This document shows, piece after piece, positions 17,727 through 26,741 of a stretch of 64,000 bases of DNA. Every line of letters starts with the position of its first letter. Position 1 is the first letter of the stretch. Origin of the DNA: an uncultured Oscillospiraceae bacterium (lineage in GTDB: Bacteria > Bacillota > Clostridia > Oscillospirales > Oscillospiraceae). Location of the stretch: assembly GCA_934573935.1 (NCBI GenBank), contig CAKTMO010000005.1:1-64000 (forward strand), given 5' to 3'. The position numbers were made by a program, and so were the translations under genes. The notes under the pieces are model-generated. The model worked only from the letters and a program-made list of their open reading frames with translations. It was not told the origin of the DNA and ran no database searches.

Positions 17727-17951
17727 ATGGCGGAATACGAGATCATCGTGGAATCCATGACGCCCTGCGGCGGCGCGAAGCACGCCATCCGGACGATCAT
17801 CGAGGCGGAGGCGGAAAGCCCCCAGGCCTATGTGGAGCAGAACAAACGCTTTCCCATCCGCGATATGGGAAAAACCACCGACGGCAGCGTCGTCATCACC
17901 ACCGGCAACGAGAGCGGCTATGTGGTCCGCTATACCTTTACCGAGGTGTAA
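17727..17951 (+). CDS. Hypothetical protein, 74 residues
   Basis: Not recognised. Small soluble protein (MAEYEIIVESMTPCGGAKHA) rich in Glu and Thr, with predicted beta strands at both ends and a helix in the middle. Start chosen at ATG 17727 with ataagggggcgcgcag before it. It forms an operon with the 100-residue gene upstream and ends before a strong terminator. The two together could be a small protein pair, but nothing in sequence shows a function. Confidence 0.65.
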   Translation: MAEYEIIVESMTPCGGAKHAIRTIIEAEAESPQAYVEQNKRFPIRDMGKTTDGSVVITTGNESGYVVRYTFTEV

Positions 17952-17970
17952 CGCCTGCCTGTATACAAGC

Positions 17971-18012
17971 GAAAAGCAAGGCCTCCGGCTGTGCCGGAGG
18001 CCTTGCTTTTCG
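17971..18012. terminator. Bidirectional terminator
   Basis: Perfect hairpin with 20-base arms (start cgaaaagcaaggcctccggc) and a 3-base loop, T-rich on both strands, between the convergent small-protein operon and the RNHCP gene. Confidence 0.9.
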
Positions 18013-18030
18013 TCTGTCTGACGCTTGGGG

Positions 18031-18456
18031 CTACTGTAACCGCCCGTCGCCGCCCATCAGGGCGGTCATTTCCTCGATGCGTTCCAGCGGGAACGGCGGC
18101 TCGCACAGGGGCTTCATGGCGATGGACATGAGCTTCATGGGGTTGTCATCCGCTGCCACACGGTTGGAGCTGAGGGCGCCGCAGCGCTTGCAGCGGTGGA
18201 TGATGGCCCACTCGCCGCCCTTGCGCACCCAGACGGAAACGGGTTCCATGATGCCGCCGCAGTCGCTGGCGCGATCGCCGGGCTCGTTGTCCACATGGAG
18301 GCTGCTGAGGCAGTTGGGACAGTGGTTGCGATGGTCGCTGCCTGCGTTTTGCGGTGTGCAGAGTCTGCCGCAGACCTTGCAGGTAAAGCTGTCGTGGCAG
18401 GCATGGGTCTTATAGTAGCCTTTTTCAAAGGTTTTGCGTTTGTTTTCGCGGTTCAT
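18031..18456 (-). CDS. RNHCP-domain protein
   Basis: 141 residues. The signature DHRNHCPNCLSSLHVD gives the RNHCP family its name, with CKVCGRLC and HRCKRCGALSSNRVAADD on either side. The three CxxC pairs suggest zinc binding; the role is unknown in this family. It is a single gene with a good ribosome binding site (caggaggaacaaaATG) and ends in TAG, which matters for judging amber codons elsewhere in the window. Confidence 0.85.
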   Translation of the reverse strand: MNRENKRKTFEKGYYKTHACHDSFTCKVCGRLCTPQNAGSDHRNHCPNCLSSLHVDNEPGDRASDCGGIMEPVSVWVRKGGEWAIIHRCKRCGALSSNRVAADDNPMKLMSIAMKPLCEPPFPLERIEEMTALMGGDGRLQ

Positions 18457-18579
18457 TTTGTTCCTCCTGAAGATGTATGACCGGTTCCTCGGGAGGAATG
18501 GCGTGTGAATGGATTTGCCAGACCTCCCGATCAGGCCACACGCTCCAGCGCTAAAGTAGTCAGTTTCAAAAAATTCTCC

Positions 18580-19212
18580 TTAACTATTTGATGATATTGT
18601 GTCAATGGTCTCCTGCAAAAGCTGTAAAAACCGGCCCGCATGCGCGCCGTCCATCTGGGTATGGTGGAACTGGAACGACAGCTTCAGCGTTGTTCGGAAA
18701 AGCCCCTGGCGGTATTTTCCCCAGATGAGGAAGGGGTTGTTGAAAATGCCGCTGTTCATGCCGACGGCTCCGTCGATCTCGGTGTCCACGACGGCGGAGG
18801 TGCCGATCACCATGCTGTCGGTCAGGTCGTGGTTTTCGCAGGTTTCCGCCGTCTGCCGCGTCAGGCGCAGATAGTCAGCGCTGAACTGCGTCAGGTCAGC
18901 GGAAAAGGGCACGTCGCAGGAGCTGACCTGGCCGGTCTGGTTCCTGACGATGGTGTTCACGGCCAGGGCGTCATATTGCAGCAACTGCCGCCCCACGGGA
19001 AGCGTATAGAACTCCCTGACCCTACCGGCGGCTTTTCCGATGCACCAGCACAGCAGCATGTTGAATTTAAGTCCTTTTCTGCGGCTGAGGCGGACAAGAG
19101 GCGTCACGTCCAGTGTCTTGAAGAACGTTACCATGGGGTTGGGCGCGTTCATCCACAGTTCGTAGGCTTCCGCGCGGGCGGTGGTTTTCGGGTCGATACT
19201 GACGGGCTTCAT
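18580..19212 (-). CDS. Chloramphenicol acetyltransferase-fold (CatA-like) O-acetyltransferase
   Basis: 210 residues, the length of type A chloramphenicol acetyltransferase. The catalytic motif FHHTQMDGAHAGRFL (HHxxxDGxH) is present near residues 185-199, and VNTIVRNQTGQ, NSGIFNNPFLIWGK match the fold. It differs from classical Cat proteins elsewhere, so the acceptor may not be chloramphenicol. Third gene of a TetR-DUF998-Cat operon. The TetR operator suggests induction by a small molecule, and a detoxification role is possible but unproven. Confidence 0.8.
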   Translation of the reverse strand: MKPVSIDPKTTARAEAYELWMNAPNPMVTFFKTLDVTPLVRLSRRKGLKFNMLLCWCIGKAAGRVREFYTLPVGRQLLQYDALAVNTIVRNQTGQVSSCDVPFSADLTQFSADYLRLTRQTAETCENHDLTDSMVIGTSAVVDTEIDGAVGMNSGIFNNPFLIWGKYRQGLFRTTLKLSFQFHHTQMDGAHAGRFLQLLQETIDTISSNS

Positions 19213-19249
19213 CGGATGGCCTCCAGCGCGCGGGGGCAGATCGTATGGG

Positions 19250-19897
19250 TCACGCGGCTCTCACCTCCTTTTTTCGGGTATCCGCGCAGAACAGGTGGAT
19301 GCCCAGCGCCGCATTGAAGCCCGTGGCGGCAAAAACGCTGAAGCGCTCCACCACGCCGAAGTACGCGGCGGGGACGAGCTTCATACCCACGGCCCCCACC
19401 AGCATCATCCCCAGGGCGATCCCTGCGCAGACGCCGTAGGAGCGGCATTCCCTGTTTTTCACACCCGCAAGGATGATAACGGTCAGCGACACGATGGACA
19501 GCAGCACCACTGCGGCGGTGACCACCATGTGCATCACGTCCTGAAAGGCTCCGGCGTAGCCGCTGTCGCTGAGGGGGAACATCCGGTAGCCGACGGCGGA
19601 GATCCACTCCATGACGGCGAACAGATAGATCCCCGTGCGCAGCAGTCTGGTCTTTTGGCCCTGTATGCCGATGCACACCACCGTCACGCACAGGACCTCG
19701 CACGTGTTATACAGCGCGCTCAGCTGGTTCCACAGCGTCAGGGACGGCGCGTTCGCCGCGCTCAGGTCGCTGACCGCCTGGGCCATCCAGTCGTAGTCCG
19801 GATAGGCCAGCGGCGAGAAGATCACCGCCGCGGTGTAGGACAGCAGGCTGACGACGCCCAGCAGTCCCAGCTTTTGAAGCAATGTTTTCTGCATCAT
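19250..19897 (-). CDS. DUF998-family membrane protein
   Basis: 215 residues with six predicted membrane segments. The family pattern is visible: FSPLAYPDYDWMAQAVSDLSA near the N-terminus, and YRMFPLSDSGYAG in the middle. DUF998 proteins are integral membrane proteins of unknown function. Lies 21 nt after the TetR gene and 37 nt before the Cat-like gene, in one operon. The start has two ATGs in a row at 19892-19897. Confidence 0.8.
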   Translation of the reverse strand: MMQKTLLQKLGLLGVVSLLSYTAAVIFSPLAYPDYDWMAQAVSDLSAANAPSLTLWNQLSALYNTCEVLCVTVVCIGIQGQKTRLLRTGIYLFAVMEWISAVGYRMFPLSDSGYAGAFQDVMHMVVTAAVVLLSIVSLTVIILAGVKNRECRSYGVCAGIALGMMLVGAVGMKLVPAAYFGVVERFSVFAATGFNAALGIHLFCADTRKKEVRAA

Positions 19898-19918
19898 ATG
19901 CCCCCTTTTTCTGTCTTT

Positions 19919-20578
19919 TTACAGACTCCTGTTCTCATAACGCTTGACCTCGCCGAAATGTTGCACGCCGGAGCGGCTGGCCTCGATCCGGCGGATAAAG
20001 CGGTCGATGTGGGCGTCCAGCAGGGGGGCGACGGCGCTTTTGTCCGCCGCGCCGTCATAGACGCTGTACAGCAGGTACATGGGCCCGTAAAACTCCAGGG
20101 CCAGCTGCATGGCGGCTTCGTCACTGTCCGTCAGCTTGCGGAAGATGGCCGCCATGTACTGGGTGGGGCCTGTGGCAAGATAGTCGTGGTACAGCTGGGC
20201 CATCGCCGGATCGCGGTACTGCTCCAGGGTCAGCATTTTCCGGAAATTTGCGGAAAACGGCTCCTTTGTCCAGTGGTCGAACTGCGCCACGCTGTAGGCG
20301 TGGATCCGCTCCAGCGGCGTGTGCAGATAGGCCTCGGCAAAGCCGTCCGGCTCCGTCTCCGGCATGTCATAGGCCTCCGCCCGCTCATAGTCCATCCGGC
20401 GCATGCGCTGGATGATCCGGTCCAGGATCTCCTGCTTTCCGGCGTAATGCTTATACAGCGCGGCTTTGGTGATCCCCAGCTGGTTCGCGATGTCGCTCAT
20501 GGAGGTGCCCAGATACCCGCTGCGGGCAAACAGCGCCAGCGCGGTCTCCAGGATCCGTTCCTTCGTGCCTCCGGCCAT
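19919..20578 (-). CDS. TetR-family transcriptional regulator
   Basis: 219 residues from ATG 20578 with aaaaggaggacgatcATG; the frame is open upstream but only the chosen start has a ribosome binding site. The N-terminal helix-turn-helix (ERILETALALFARSGYLG, SDIANQLGITKAALYKHYAG) is typical. The C-terminal ligand domain is unassigned. It heads an operon with DUF998 and Cat-like genes. A 16-bp inverted repeat straddles its own -10, so it is autoregulated. Confidence 0.9.
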   Translation of the reverse strand: MAGGTKERILETALALFARSGYLGTSMSDIANQLGITKAALYKHYAGKQEILDRIIQRMRRMDYERAEAYDMPETEPDGFAEAYLHTPLERIHAYSVAQFDHWTKEPFSANFRKMLTLEQYRDPAMAQLYHDYLATGPTQYMAAIFRKLTDSDEAAMQLALEFYGPMYLLYSVYDGAADKSAVAPLLDAHIDRFIRRIEASRSGVQHFGEVKRYENRSL

Positions 20579-20602
20579 GATCGTCCTCCTTTTCCGATAA
20601 AA

Positions 20603-20650
20603 GTAACCACTCGGCAACCTTATTATAGTTACCGAGTGGTCACATGTCAA
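20603..20650 (-). promoter_or_regulatory. TetR promoter with overlapping operator
   Basis: On minus: TTGACA (20650-20645), 17-bp spacer, TATAAT (20627-20622). Two 16-base arms, gtaaccactcggcaac (20603-20618) and its near complement (20628-20643; 14 of 16 match), flank the -10. The layout is a textbook repressor-controlled promoter. Confidence 0.88.
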
Positions 20651-20662
20651 GACGTTGTTTTG

Positions 20663-21502
20663 TCAATTGTCCGCGGCGCTTTGCTGCGGCTCCCCTTCCC
20701 CCTCCTCCGCCACCGGCAGGACGAGGCGGGAGCAGTACCGCCGCGTTTCGATCTCGCGGCCTGTGTAGGGGGCCACGATGCCCATCACGCGGGGAAGGCC
20801 CGCGGGGGTCAGGGCGCGGCTTTTCGCCTCACGCCCCAGGGTCAGCCACACCTCGTCCATGCCGTCGTAGTCGCCGTAGTACAGCACCGACAGGGCGCGG
20901 CACTCCGGCAGCGTCACCGCGTCCTTGGGAGCCTTTTCCGGCCGGACGGGGACGCAGACGTAGATGGGATAGGGCGTGTCGCCGATGTAGCCCTCCCAAT
21001 AGTCGTGCCGGTCCGACAGGGTAAACAGGGGCTCGTCGGACAGCACGCACCCCCTTTTGATACAGTCGCTGTAAAAGGCGTACATATAGGCGTACTTTTC
21101 CGCGATGGTGTGGCCCTCGCAGCGGCGCATGCAGCAGGTCACGGCGGGCAGGGTCATCATCTGCACGGAGACGGCGGCGGTCTCTTCCGCCCGCAGGCGC
21201 ATTTCCTCCACGCTGCGCTGCAGGCTGCGCAGCCGCGTCTCCAGCACCGCCAGCAGCTCCGCCGCCTCGCCGCCGTGGACGAAATAGGCGGCGATCTCCT
21301 CCGCCCCCAGGCCCATGGCCTTGAATTTCTCGATCTGCAAAACGCGGGCCACGTTGTGGTTGTCGTAATAGCGCCGCCCGCTGTCCGGCGCGGTGTAGGC
21401 GGGGGTCAGCAGGCCTTTTTCCTCCATCCGCAGCAGGGTGCTGCGGGAAATGCCGCAGGCGTGGGCCGCCTCGGTGATCTGAAACAGTTTTTTTGTGTCC
21501 AT
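20663..21502 (-). CDS. MerR-family regulator with effector-binding domain
   Basis: 279 residues. N-terminal MerR helix-turn-helix (QITEAAHACGISRSTLLRM) with the RRYYDNHNVARVLQIEKFKAMGLG-type pattern, a coiled linker (about 85-120), and a C-terminal GyrI-like small-molecule domain (PIYVCVPV, GDYDGMDEVWLTLG). Such proteins twist promoters with an overlong spacer when ligand binds. The promoter at 21530-21560, with a 19-bp spacer and central dyad, points away toward the giant surface protein gene, so that gene is the likely target. Confidence 0.88.
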   Translation of the reverse strand: MDTKKLFQITEAAHACGISRSTLLRMEEKGLLTPAYTAPDSGRRYYDNHNVARVLQIEKFKAMGLGAEEIAAYFVHGGEAAELLAVLETRLRSLQRSVEEMRLRAEETAAVSVQMMTLPAVTCCMRRCEGHTIAEKYAYMYAFYSDCIKRGCVLSDEPLFTLSDRHDYWEGYIGDTPYPIYVCVPVRPEKAPKDAVTLPECRALSVLYYGDYDGMDEVWLTLGREAKSRALTPAGLPRVMGIVAPYTGREIETRRYCSRLVLPVAEEGEGEPQQSAADN

Positions 21503-21529
21503 TTTTTCTGTTTTTCTCCCAAAAAGCTC

Positions 21530-21560
21530 TTGCTTCGTTCACAGGTGAACGGGTTATACT
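21530..21560 (+). promoter_or_regulatory. MerR-type promoter facing the first giant surface protein gene
   Basis: TTGCTT (21530-21535), 19-bp spacer, TATACT (21555-21560). The spacer contains the perfect dyad gttcac-ag-gtgaac (21537-21550). The 19-bp spacer and central dyad are the hallmarks of MerR-activated promoters. The start site would be about 115 bp upstream of the surface protein ATG. Confidence 0.7.
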
Positions 21561-21612
21561 ACCATTATAAGGAAAACCATCCGTCTGTCAAGAGGATGGC
21601 TTGGGGAAACAT

Positions 21613-21654
21613 GCGCCGCCCGTGGGCGGCGCGCCCTTCGGGTATACCCGAAGG
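21613..21654 (+). other. Two stem-loops in the leader of the surface protein gene
   Basis: Hairpin gcgccgccc-gt-gggcggcgc (21613-21632) and the perfect 20-bp palindrome ccttcgggta/tacccgaagg (21635-21654) just before the ribosome binding region. No T-run follows, so a role in mRNA stability or translation control is more likely than termination. Confidence 0.6.
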
Positions 21655-21682
21655 AGCAAGATCACGAAAGGGTGTGTGAATC

Positions 21683-24600
21683 ATGACATGGAGAAAGAGG
21701 ATACTGTGCATGGTGCTGTGCATGGTAACGGTGCTGAGCATGTTGTGCGTGCAGGCGGAGGGGGCGACAGGCCATCAAAAGCACTACATCTGCGGAAAGA
21801 CAACCTGCACGGAGAGCGGACACAAGAAGCCAACGTGGGCAGCGTGGGACGGAACAAAAGACATTACATATGATGCGAACGGCGTTGCTTATGTTTATCT
21901 GACACAGGATGTAACGCGCAGCGATTACCTTCTCGTTGGTAACAACCAAACCCTTTATCTTTGTCTCAACGGACATTCTATTACAAAGAGCGGGTATAAT
22001 TATACAATTTATATCGCTGATGATGGGGCACTTACGCTCTGCGACTGTGAGCCGAACGGTAAAAAGGGCTGCATTACCCATGTCCTAAAAGATGATGGTA
22101 CAAGATCCGGCGACAGAGGTGTTGCAGCACGCGGATCTTTTACCATGTACGGCGGCGAGATCGCCAACAACAACGGCGGCGTGACTGTAGGCTTTAAAAG
22201 CTCCCGCTCCCAATCTATAGGCAGTTTCACCATGTACGGTGGTACCATCCGCGATAATGAACTCACAACAACTTCTGGCACTGAGGGCGGCGGCGGCGTA
22301 CGGGTGAACGAGGATAGCAGTTTTACCATGTATGGCGGCACCATTTGTGACAATGAAGCGCTTAACGCTGCCAATGGCGGTGGTGTATATGTGAAAAACG
22401 GTCATTTCATCATGAACGGTGGTGAAATCACCGGAAACACGTGCGAAAAATACCGTGGCGGCGGTGTATATATCAGTGGCAAAACCATTCAGGTGACCGG
22501 CGGCACCATCTCCAATAATAAATGCTTCGGCACGGATCAAGGTGAAGGCGGCGGCATGTGTGTATCCAATACATCCGGCAGCATCTCCGGCATCACCGTT
22601 ACCGGCAATACGGCCGGTGATCGTGGCGGCGGAATTGCTTTTGTGAACGAAGGCGACGTTACACTCAAAGACAGCACCATCACCGGCAATATGGCTGGCA
22701 GCAGCGGAAAGGGCGGCGGTGGCGTGAGTATCAGAGATACAACGGTCACCATTTCCGGCAAGCTGATCATCAGCGGCAACACCAAGGGCGGCACGATCAA
22801 TAGTAGCGGCAAGCTGACTGGCGGTACGCCAAATAATGTCCTCCTGTGGATGTCCAAGGATTCTCTCCACATCGGCGGCAAGCTGACCGGCGGTGAGGGC
22901 AGCATCGGTGTGACTACGGCCAGCACTCCTGGAAATAATAATTACAGGGATATTGCCGAGGGCAAGAGTCAGTATATCGACCTAAGCGTTTTTACCTACG
23001 AAAACGATGATACGCCCATCAGCACGTACACTGACACTGAGGGGGACGTCGTTTTCCTCAGGGTGTGCAAACACAGCTTCAACAACAAGTGGATAACAGG
23101 CAACGGGCAGCATTGGCACACGTGTAAGAACTGCGACAGCACCAGTGAAAAGGTGAACCACACTTTTAATAAAAGGGTAAGCAGCAGCACGTATTCTGCA
23201 TCTGCCGCCACCTGCACAGAGGGGCCGAAGTATTATTACTCCTGCGAGTGTGGTGAAAAGGGAACGGAAACCTTTACCTTCGGCAATGCGCTGGGGCATA
23301 GCTATGGCACGCCCAGTTACAGCTGGGACGGCGACAAGTGCACGGCGCGGCGCATCTGTTCGCGTGACGACAGCCATATTGAGACGGAGACCGTCACGGC
23401 TGTTGCGACGGTGACGCGGGAGGAAACCTGCGAATTGGAGGAGCTTTCCACCTATACGGCAACCTTCGAGAATGCGGCGTTTAAGCAGCAGACGAAGGAA
23501 AATGTGGTCACTGCAAACAAGCTGGGACATGACTTCAGCGTGCAGCAGAACGACAACACGCAGCACTGGGAAAAGTGCTCCCGCTGTGATGCCACGACCG
23601 AAAAGAGCAACCACGGCTGGGACGCGGGCACTGTGACCACCGAGCCTACCTGCACTGAGAAGGGTGTGAAGCTCTTTACCTGCACCGTGTGCAAGGCCAC
23701 GAAGACGGAATCCATTAACGCCAAGGGGCATGACTGGGATGCGAACTTCACCGTGGATCAGGCTGCCACCTGTACGGCGGCGGGCAGTCAGAGCAAGCAC
23801 TGCTCCCGCTGCGACGCAAAGAGTGAGGTAACGGCGATCCCCGCCAAGGGGCACACCTGGGATAACGGCACTGTGACCACCGAGCCCACCTGCACCGCCG
23901 CCGGTGTGAAGCTCTTTACCTGCACCTGCGGGGCGACGAAGACGGAATCCGTGGACGCTTTGCAGCATAGCTATGGCACGCCCAGTTACAGCTGGGACGG
24001 CGACAAGTGCACGGCACTGCGCACCTGTTCGCGTGACGGCAGCCATGTCGAGACGGAGATCGTCACGGCTGTTGTGACGGTGACGCAGAATAGGACCTGC
24101 ATTCTGTCTGAACTGTCCCAGTATACGGCGACCTTCACAAATTCGGCATTTGCGGTACAGACGAAGGTAAATGTTGAGACCAACTCTGCGCTGGGACACA
24201 ATTGGGCGGCTGCCAACTGCCTCTCTCCCAAAACCTGCACGCGCTGCCAAGTCACGGACGGTCAGCCTCTGGGCCACGACTACACCGTATCCCTTAACAA
24301 CGGCACAGTGGCCACCTGCACGGCGGATGGCAAGGAGTCCGATATGCAGTGCTCCCGCTGCGACGATGTGAAGACCGGCGCGACTATTAACGCCACGGGC
24401 CATACCTCCGGCGCTGCCGTAACGGAAAACGTAGTTGACGCCACCTGTCTGGAAAGCGGCAGCTACGACGAGGTGGTCTACTGTACGACATGCAAAACCG
24501 AACTCCGCCGCGAACAGAAGACCACCCCCGCGCTGGGGCATGACATCGTCCACCACGAGCCCAAGACTCCCACCTGTACGGAGATTGGCTGGAACGCCTA

Positions 24601-26524
24601 TGACACCTGCTCCCGCTGCGACTATACCACGTACCAGGAACTGGCGACGCTGGGCCACAACTATTCCGAAGAGTGGAGCAAGGACGAGAGCGGCCACTGG
24701 CATGAATGCAGCCGCTGCGCAGGCAGAACAGATGAAAGCGGCCACACCCCGGGGCCGGAGGCCACCGACACAACCGCGCAGACCTGCGCGAAGTGCGGAT
24801 ATGTGATCGAAGCCGAACGGGGCCATGAGCTGGAACACCACGCGGCCAAGGCGCCCACCTGCACGGAGTTCGGCTGGGACGCCTATGATACCTGTAAGCG
24901 CTGCGACTATACCACGTATGTGAAGCGCGAGGCCACCGGCCACACGAAGGAGCCTATCCCCGCCGTGCCCGCCACCTGTACGGAAAATGGTAAGACAGAG
25001 GGCAAGCGCTGCTCAGTCTGTAACGAGGTGCTTGAGGAGCCGCAGACAGTAGACGCGCTGGGCCATGACCCCATCCACCACGAGGCGCAGGCGGCCACCT
25101 GCACAAGCATCGGCTGGAACGCCTACGACACCTGCAAGCGCTGCAGCTATACCACGTATCAGGAACAGCCCGTACTGGGCCACGACACCGTACATCACGA
25201 GGCGAAGGACGCGACCTGTCTATCCATCGGCTGGAAGGCCTATGACACCTGCACGCGCTGCGACTACACCACGTATCAGGAGCAGTCCGCACTGGGCCAC
25301 GACTGGACGGACGCCACCTGCACCACGCCCAGGACCTGCGCACGGTGCGCCGTCACCGAGGGCGCTGCGCTGGGCCACGACTGGGGCAACTGGATCGTCA
25401 CCACGCCGGCTACCGAGCTTGCCGAGGGTGTGGAGACACGAACCTGCCGCCATGACGCCTCCCACACCCAGACCCGCGTCATCCCGAAGCTGCCCGCCCG
25501 CACCTATGACATCACCGGCGAGGTGCGGACCAGCGCGGACGATCCCTTCGAGGGCGTGACCGTGACGCTGATGCTGGGCAACCGCCAGCTGGCTTCCACC
25601 GTTACCGGCAGCGACGGCCGGTACGGCTTCAACAACATTGCGCCGGGCGACTACAACCTTGTGGCCGCCAAGGACGGCGTGACCATGACTGTCAAGGTGA
25701 CCGTCCGGAACAGGAACGTCACGGTGGAGACCATCACCATGCCGGTGGGTAAGACCAACTCCATCGTGGAGGTCAAGTCCGACGACCCGCAGGAGGCCGT
25801 GGAGGCGGTGGTGGGCAATCTGGAAAAGCTGTTCACCGATCCCGACGCCGGTGAGGTCTATACGGACGCCGACAAGGAGATCGTGAAAAAGGGCGGCAGC
25901 GTGGATATCAAGCTGACCCTGACCAAGACGGACGAAGAACAGACCTCCGACCAGATCAGCGAGAGCCTTGCCGACGGCGATTCTCTGGGCCTGCGGCTGG
26001 AGCTGGAGGTCAGCAAGATCGTCAAGCCCAGCGGTGAAGCCTCTGAGATTACGGAGATCAGCGACACCGGCATGCTGCTGGAGACCCTGGTGCATCTTCC
26101 CGAAGCGCTGCAGGGCAAGGGCGGCTACACGGTGTACCGCCTGCACGACGGTGCTGTGGAGACGCTGACCACCACGCCCAATGAAAAGGGCGAATATATC
26201 GAGATCAGCGCCGACAAGACCAGCATCACCATCCACGCAAGACTGTACTCCGAGTACGTCATCGCGTATCAGGAGGCTCCCGTTCAGCCCGACCAGCCGC
26301 AGCCTGACCCCACGCAGCCGGAGCGGGCCGACGGCGGACACACCAACCGCCGCTTCCCTGCCGGTGGTACGGCGAACACTGCCAACGGCACCGGCTCTGC
26401 CACAGGCACCGACAAGACGGTGAAGTCCAGCGACACCGGCGATATGGGCGTCGCCCTGTACGCCGTCACCACCCTGCTGAGCATCAGCGGCATGGCCTGG
26501 GCAGGCCGGAAGCGCGGCAGATAA
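21683..26524 (+). CDS. Giant surface protein: beta-helix, Cys/His repeats, sorting-like tail
   Basis: 1613 residues. Signal peptide about 1-27 (RILCMVLCMVTVLSMLC). A right-handed beta-helix region (about 130-400) is built on repeated FTMYGGTI, NNNGG and GGGVYV motifs. A long region (about 450-1260) repeats a unit of roughly 45-60 residues: LGH, then ATCTE.G, then CxxCxxT, for example TCKRCDYTTYQE, giving many CxxC and His residues. A carboxypeptidase-regulatory-like fold follows (TYDITGEV to YNLVAAKDG, about 1273-1335). The tail has SSDTGDMG, a hydrophobic helix and RKRGR. This resembles a sortase signal, with SDTGD in place of LPxTG. Probably a wall-attached adhesin or matrix protein. Likely controlled by the divergent MerR protein. 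Confidence 0.85.
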   Translation: MTWRKRILCMVLCMVTVLSMLCVQAEGATGHQKHYICGKTTCTESGHKKPTWAAWDGTKDITYDANGVAYVYLTQDVTRSDYLLVGNNQTLYLCLNGHSITKSGYNYTIYIADDGALTLCDCEPNGKKGCITHVLKDDGTRSGDRGVAARGSFTMYGGEIANNNGGVTVGFKSSRSQSIGSFTMYGGTIRDNELTTTSGTEGGGGVRVNEDSSFTMYGGTICDNEALNAANGGGVYVKNGHFIMNGGEITGNTCEKYRGGGVYISGKTIQVTGGTISNNKCFGTDQGEGGGMCVSNTSGSISGITVTGNTAGDRGGGIAFVNEGDVTLKDSTITGNMAGSSGKGGGGVSIRDTTVTISGKLIISGNTKGGTINSSGKLTGGTPNNVLLWMSKDSLHIGGKLTGGEGSIGVTTASTPGNNNYRDIAEGKSQYIDLSVFTYENDDTPISTYTDTEGDVVFLRVCKHSFNNKWITGNGQHWHTCKNCDSTSEKVNHTFNKRVSSSTYSASAATCTEGPKYYYSCECGEKGTETFTFGNALGHSYGTPSYSWDGDKCTARRICSRDDSHIETETVTAVATVTREETCELEELSTYTATFENAAFKQQTKENVVTANKLGHDFSVQQNDNTQHWEKCSRCDATTEKSNHGWDAGTVTTEPTCTEKGVKLFTCTVCKATKTESINAKGHDWDANFTVDQAATCTAAGSQSKHCSRCDAKSEVTAIPAKGHTWDNGTVTTEPTCTAAGVKLFTCTCGATKTESVDALQHSYGTPSYSWDGDKCTALRTCSRDGSHVETEIVTAVVTVTQNRTCILSELSQYTATFTNSAFAVQTKVNVETNSALGHNWAAANCLSPKTCTRCQVTDGQPLGHDYTVSLNNGTVATCTADGKESDMQCSRCDDVKTGATINATGHTSGAAVTENVVDATCLESGSYDEVVYCTTCKTELRREQKTTPALGHDIVHHEPKTPTCTEIGWNAYDTCSRCDYTTYQELATLGHNYSEEWSKDESGHWHECSRCAGRTDESGHTPGPEATDTTAQTCAKCGYVIEAERGHELEHHAAKAPTCTEFGWDAYDTCKRCDYTTYVKREATGHTKEPIPAVPATCTENGKTEGKRCSVCNEVLEEPQTVDALGHDPIHHEAQAATCTSIGWNAYDTCKRCSYTTYQEQPVLGHDTVHHEAKDATCLSIGWKAYDTCTRCDYTTYQEQSALGHDWTDATCTTPRTCARCAVTEGAALGHDWGNWIVTTPATELAEGVETRTCRHDASHTQTRVIPKLPARTYDITGEVRTSADDPFEGVTVTLMLGNRQLASTVTGSDGRYGFNNIAPGDYNLVAAKDGVTMTVKVTVRNRNVTVETITMPVGKTNSIVEVKSDDPQEAVEAVVGNLEKLFTDPDAGEVYTDADKEIVKKGGSVDIKLTLTKTDEEQTSDQISESLADGDSLGLRLELEVSKIVKPSGEASEITEISDTGMLLETLVHLPEALQGKGGYTVYRLHDGAVETLTTTPNEKGEYIEISADKTSITIHARLYSEYVIAYQEAPVQPDQPQPDPTQPERADGGHTNRRFPAGGTANTANGTGSATGTDKTVKSSDTGDMGVALYAVTTLLSISGMAWAGRKRGR

Positions 26525-26572
26525 CAACGCTCCCACGGAAGGCGGCGTTCTCCCTTGCCGCCTGGAGATAGG

Positions 26573-26602
26573 AAAAAGAGACGCGAAAGCGTCTCTTTTT
26601 TC
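26573..26602 (+). terminator. Terminator of the first surface protein gene (repeat copy A)
   Basis: Hairpin aaaaagagacgc-gaaa-gcgtctctttttt, preceded by a smaller stem ggcggc...gccgcc (26541-26562). The same pair of structures occurs after the second surface gene and at 37823. Confidence 0.9.
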
Positions 26603-26648
26603 CTGCCCGCCGGAGGCGGCTCCGCCTTGAAGAATTTGAGGAAAGCCC

Positions 26649-26677
26649 TTGTGCATTCCCCGCCGGTATGGTATAAT
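26649..26677 (+). promoter_or_regulatory. Promoter of the second surface protein gene
   Basis: TTGTGC (26649-26654), 17-bp spacer, TATAAT (26672-26677), 65 bp before the start codon. Confidence 0.8.
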
Positions 26678-26741
26678 TCTGGCATGCGCACCAATTGGAT
26701 AGAAGGATAGGACAGAAAAGGAACGATAGGGAGGATATCAT

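Noticed and set aside
18580..19212. Chloramphenicol resistance gene
   Set aside because: The fold and catalytic motif are present, but the remaining sequence differs from known resistance enzymes and no mobile element flanks it; named only as CatA-like.
22140..22800. CRISPR-like repeats (ggcggcaccat-type units) here and at 29000-31200
   Set aside because: They lie in frame in long surface protein genes, have irregular spacing, and translate to beta-helix motifs such as GGTISGN.
22982..24943. Long open frame of 653 codons on the minus strand
   Set aside because: It is an antisense shadow of the Cys/His repeats in the plus-strand surface gene; it has no signal or known domain and follows its repeats.
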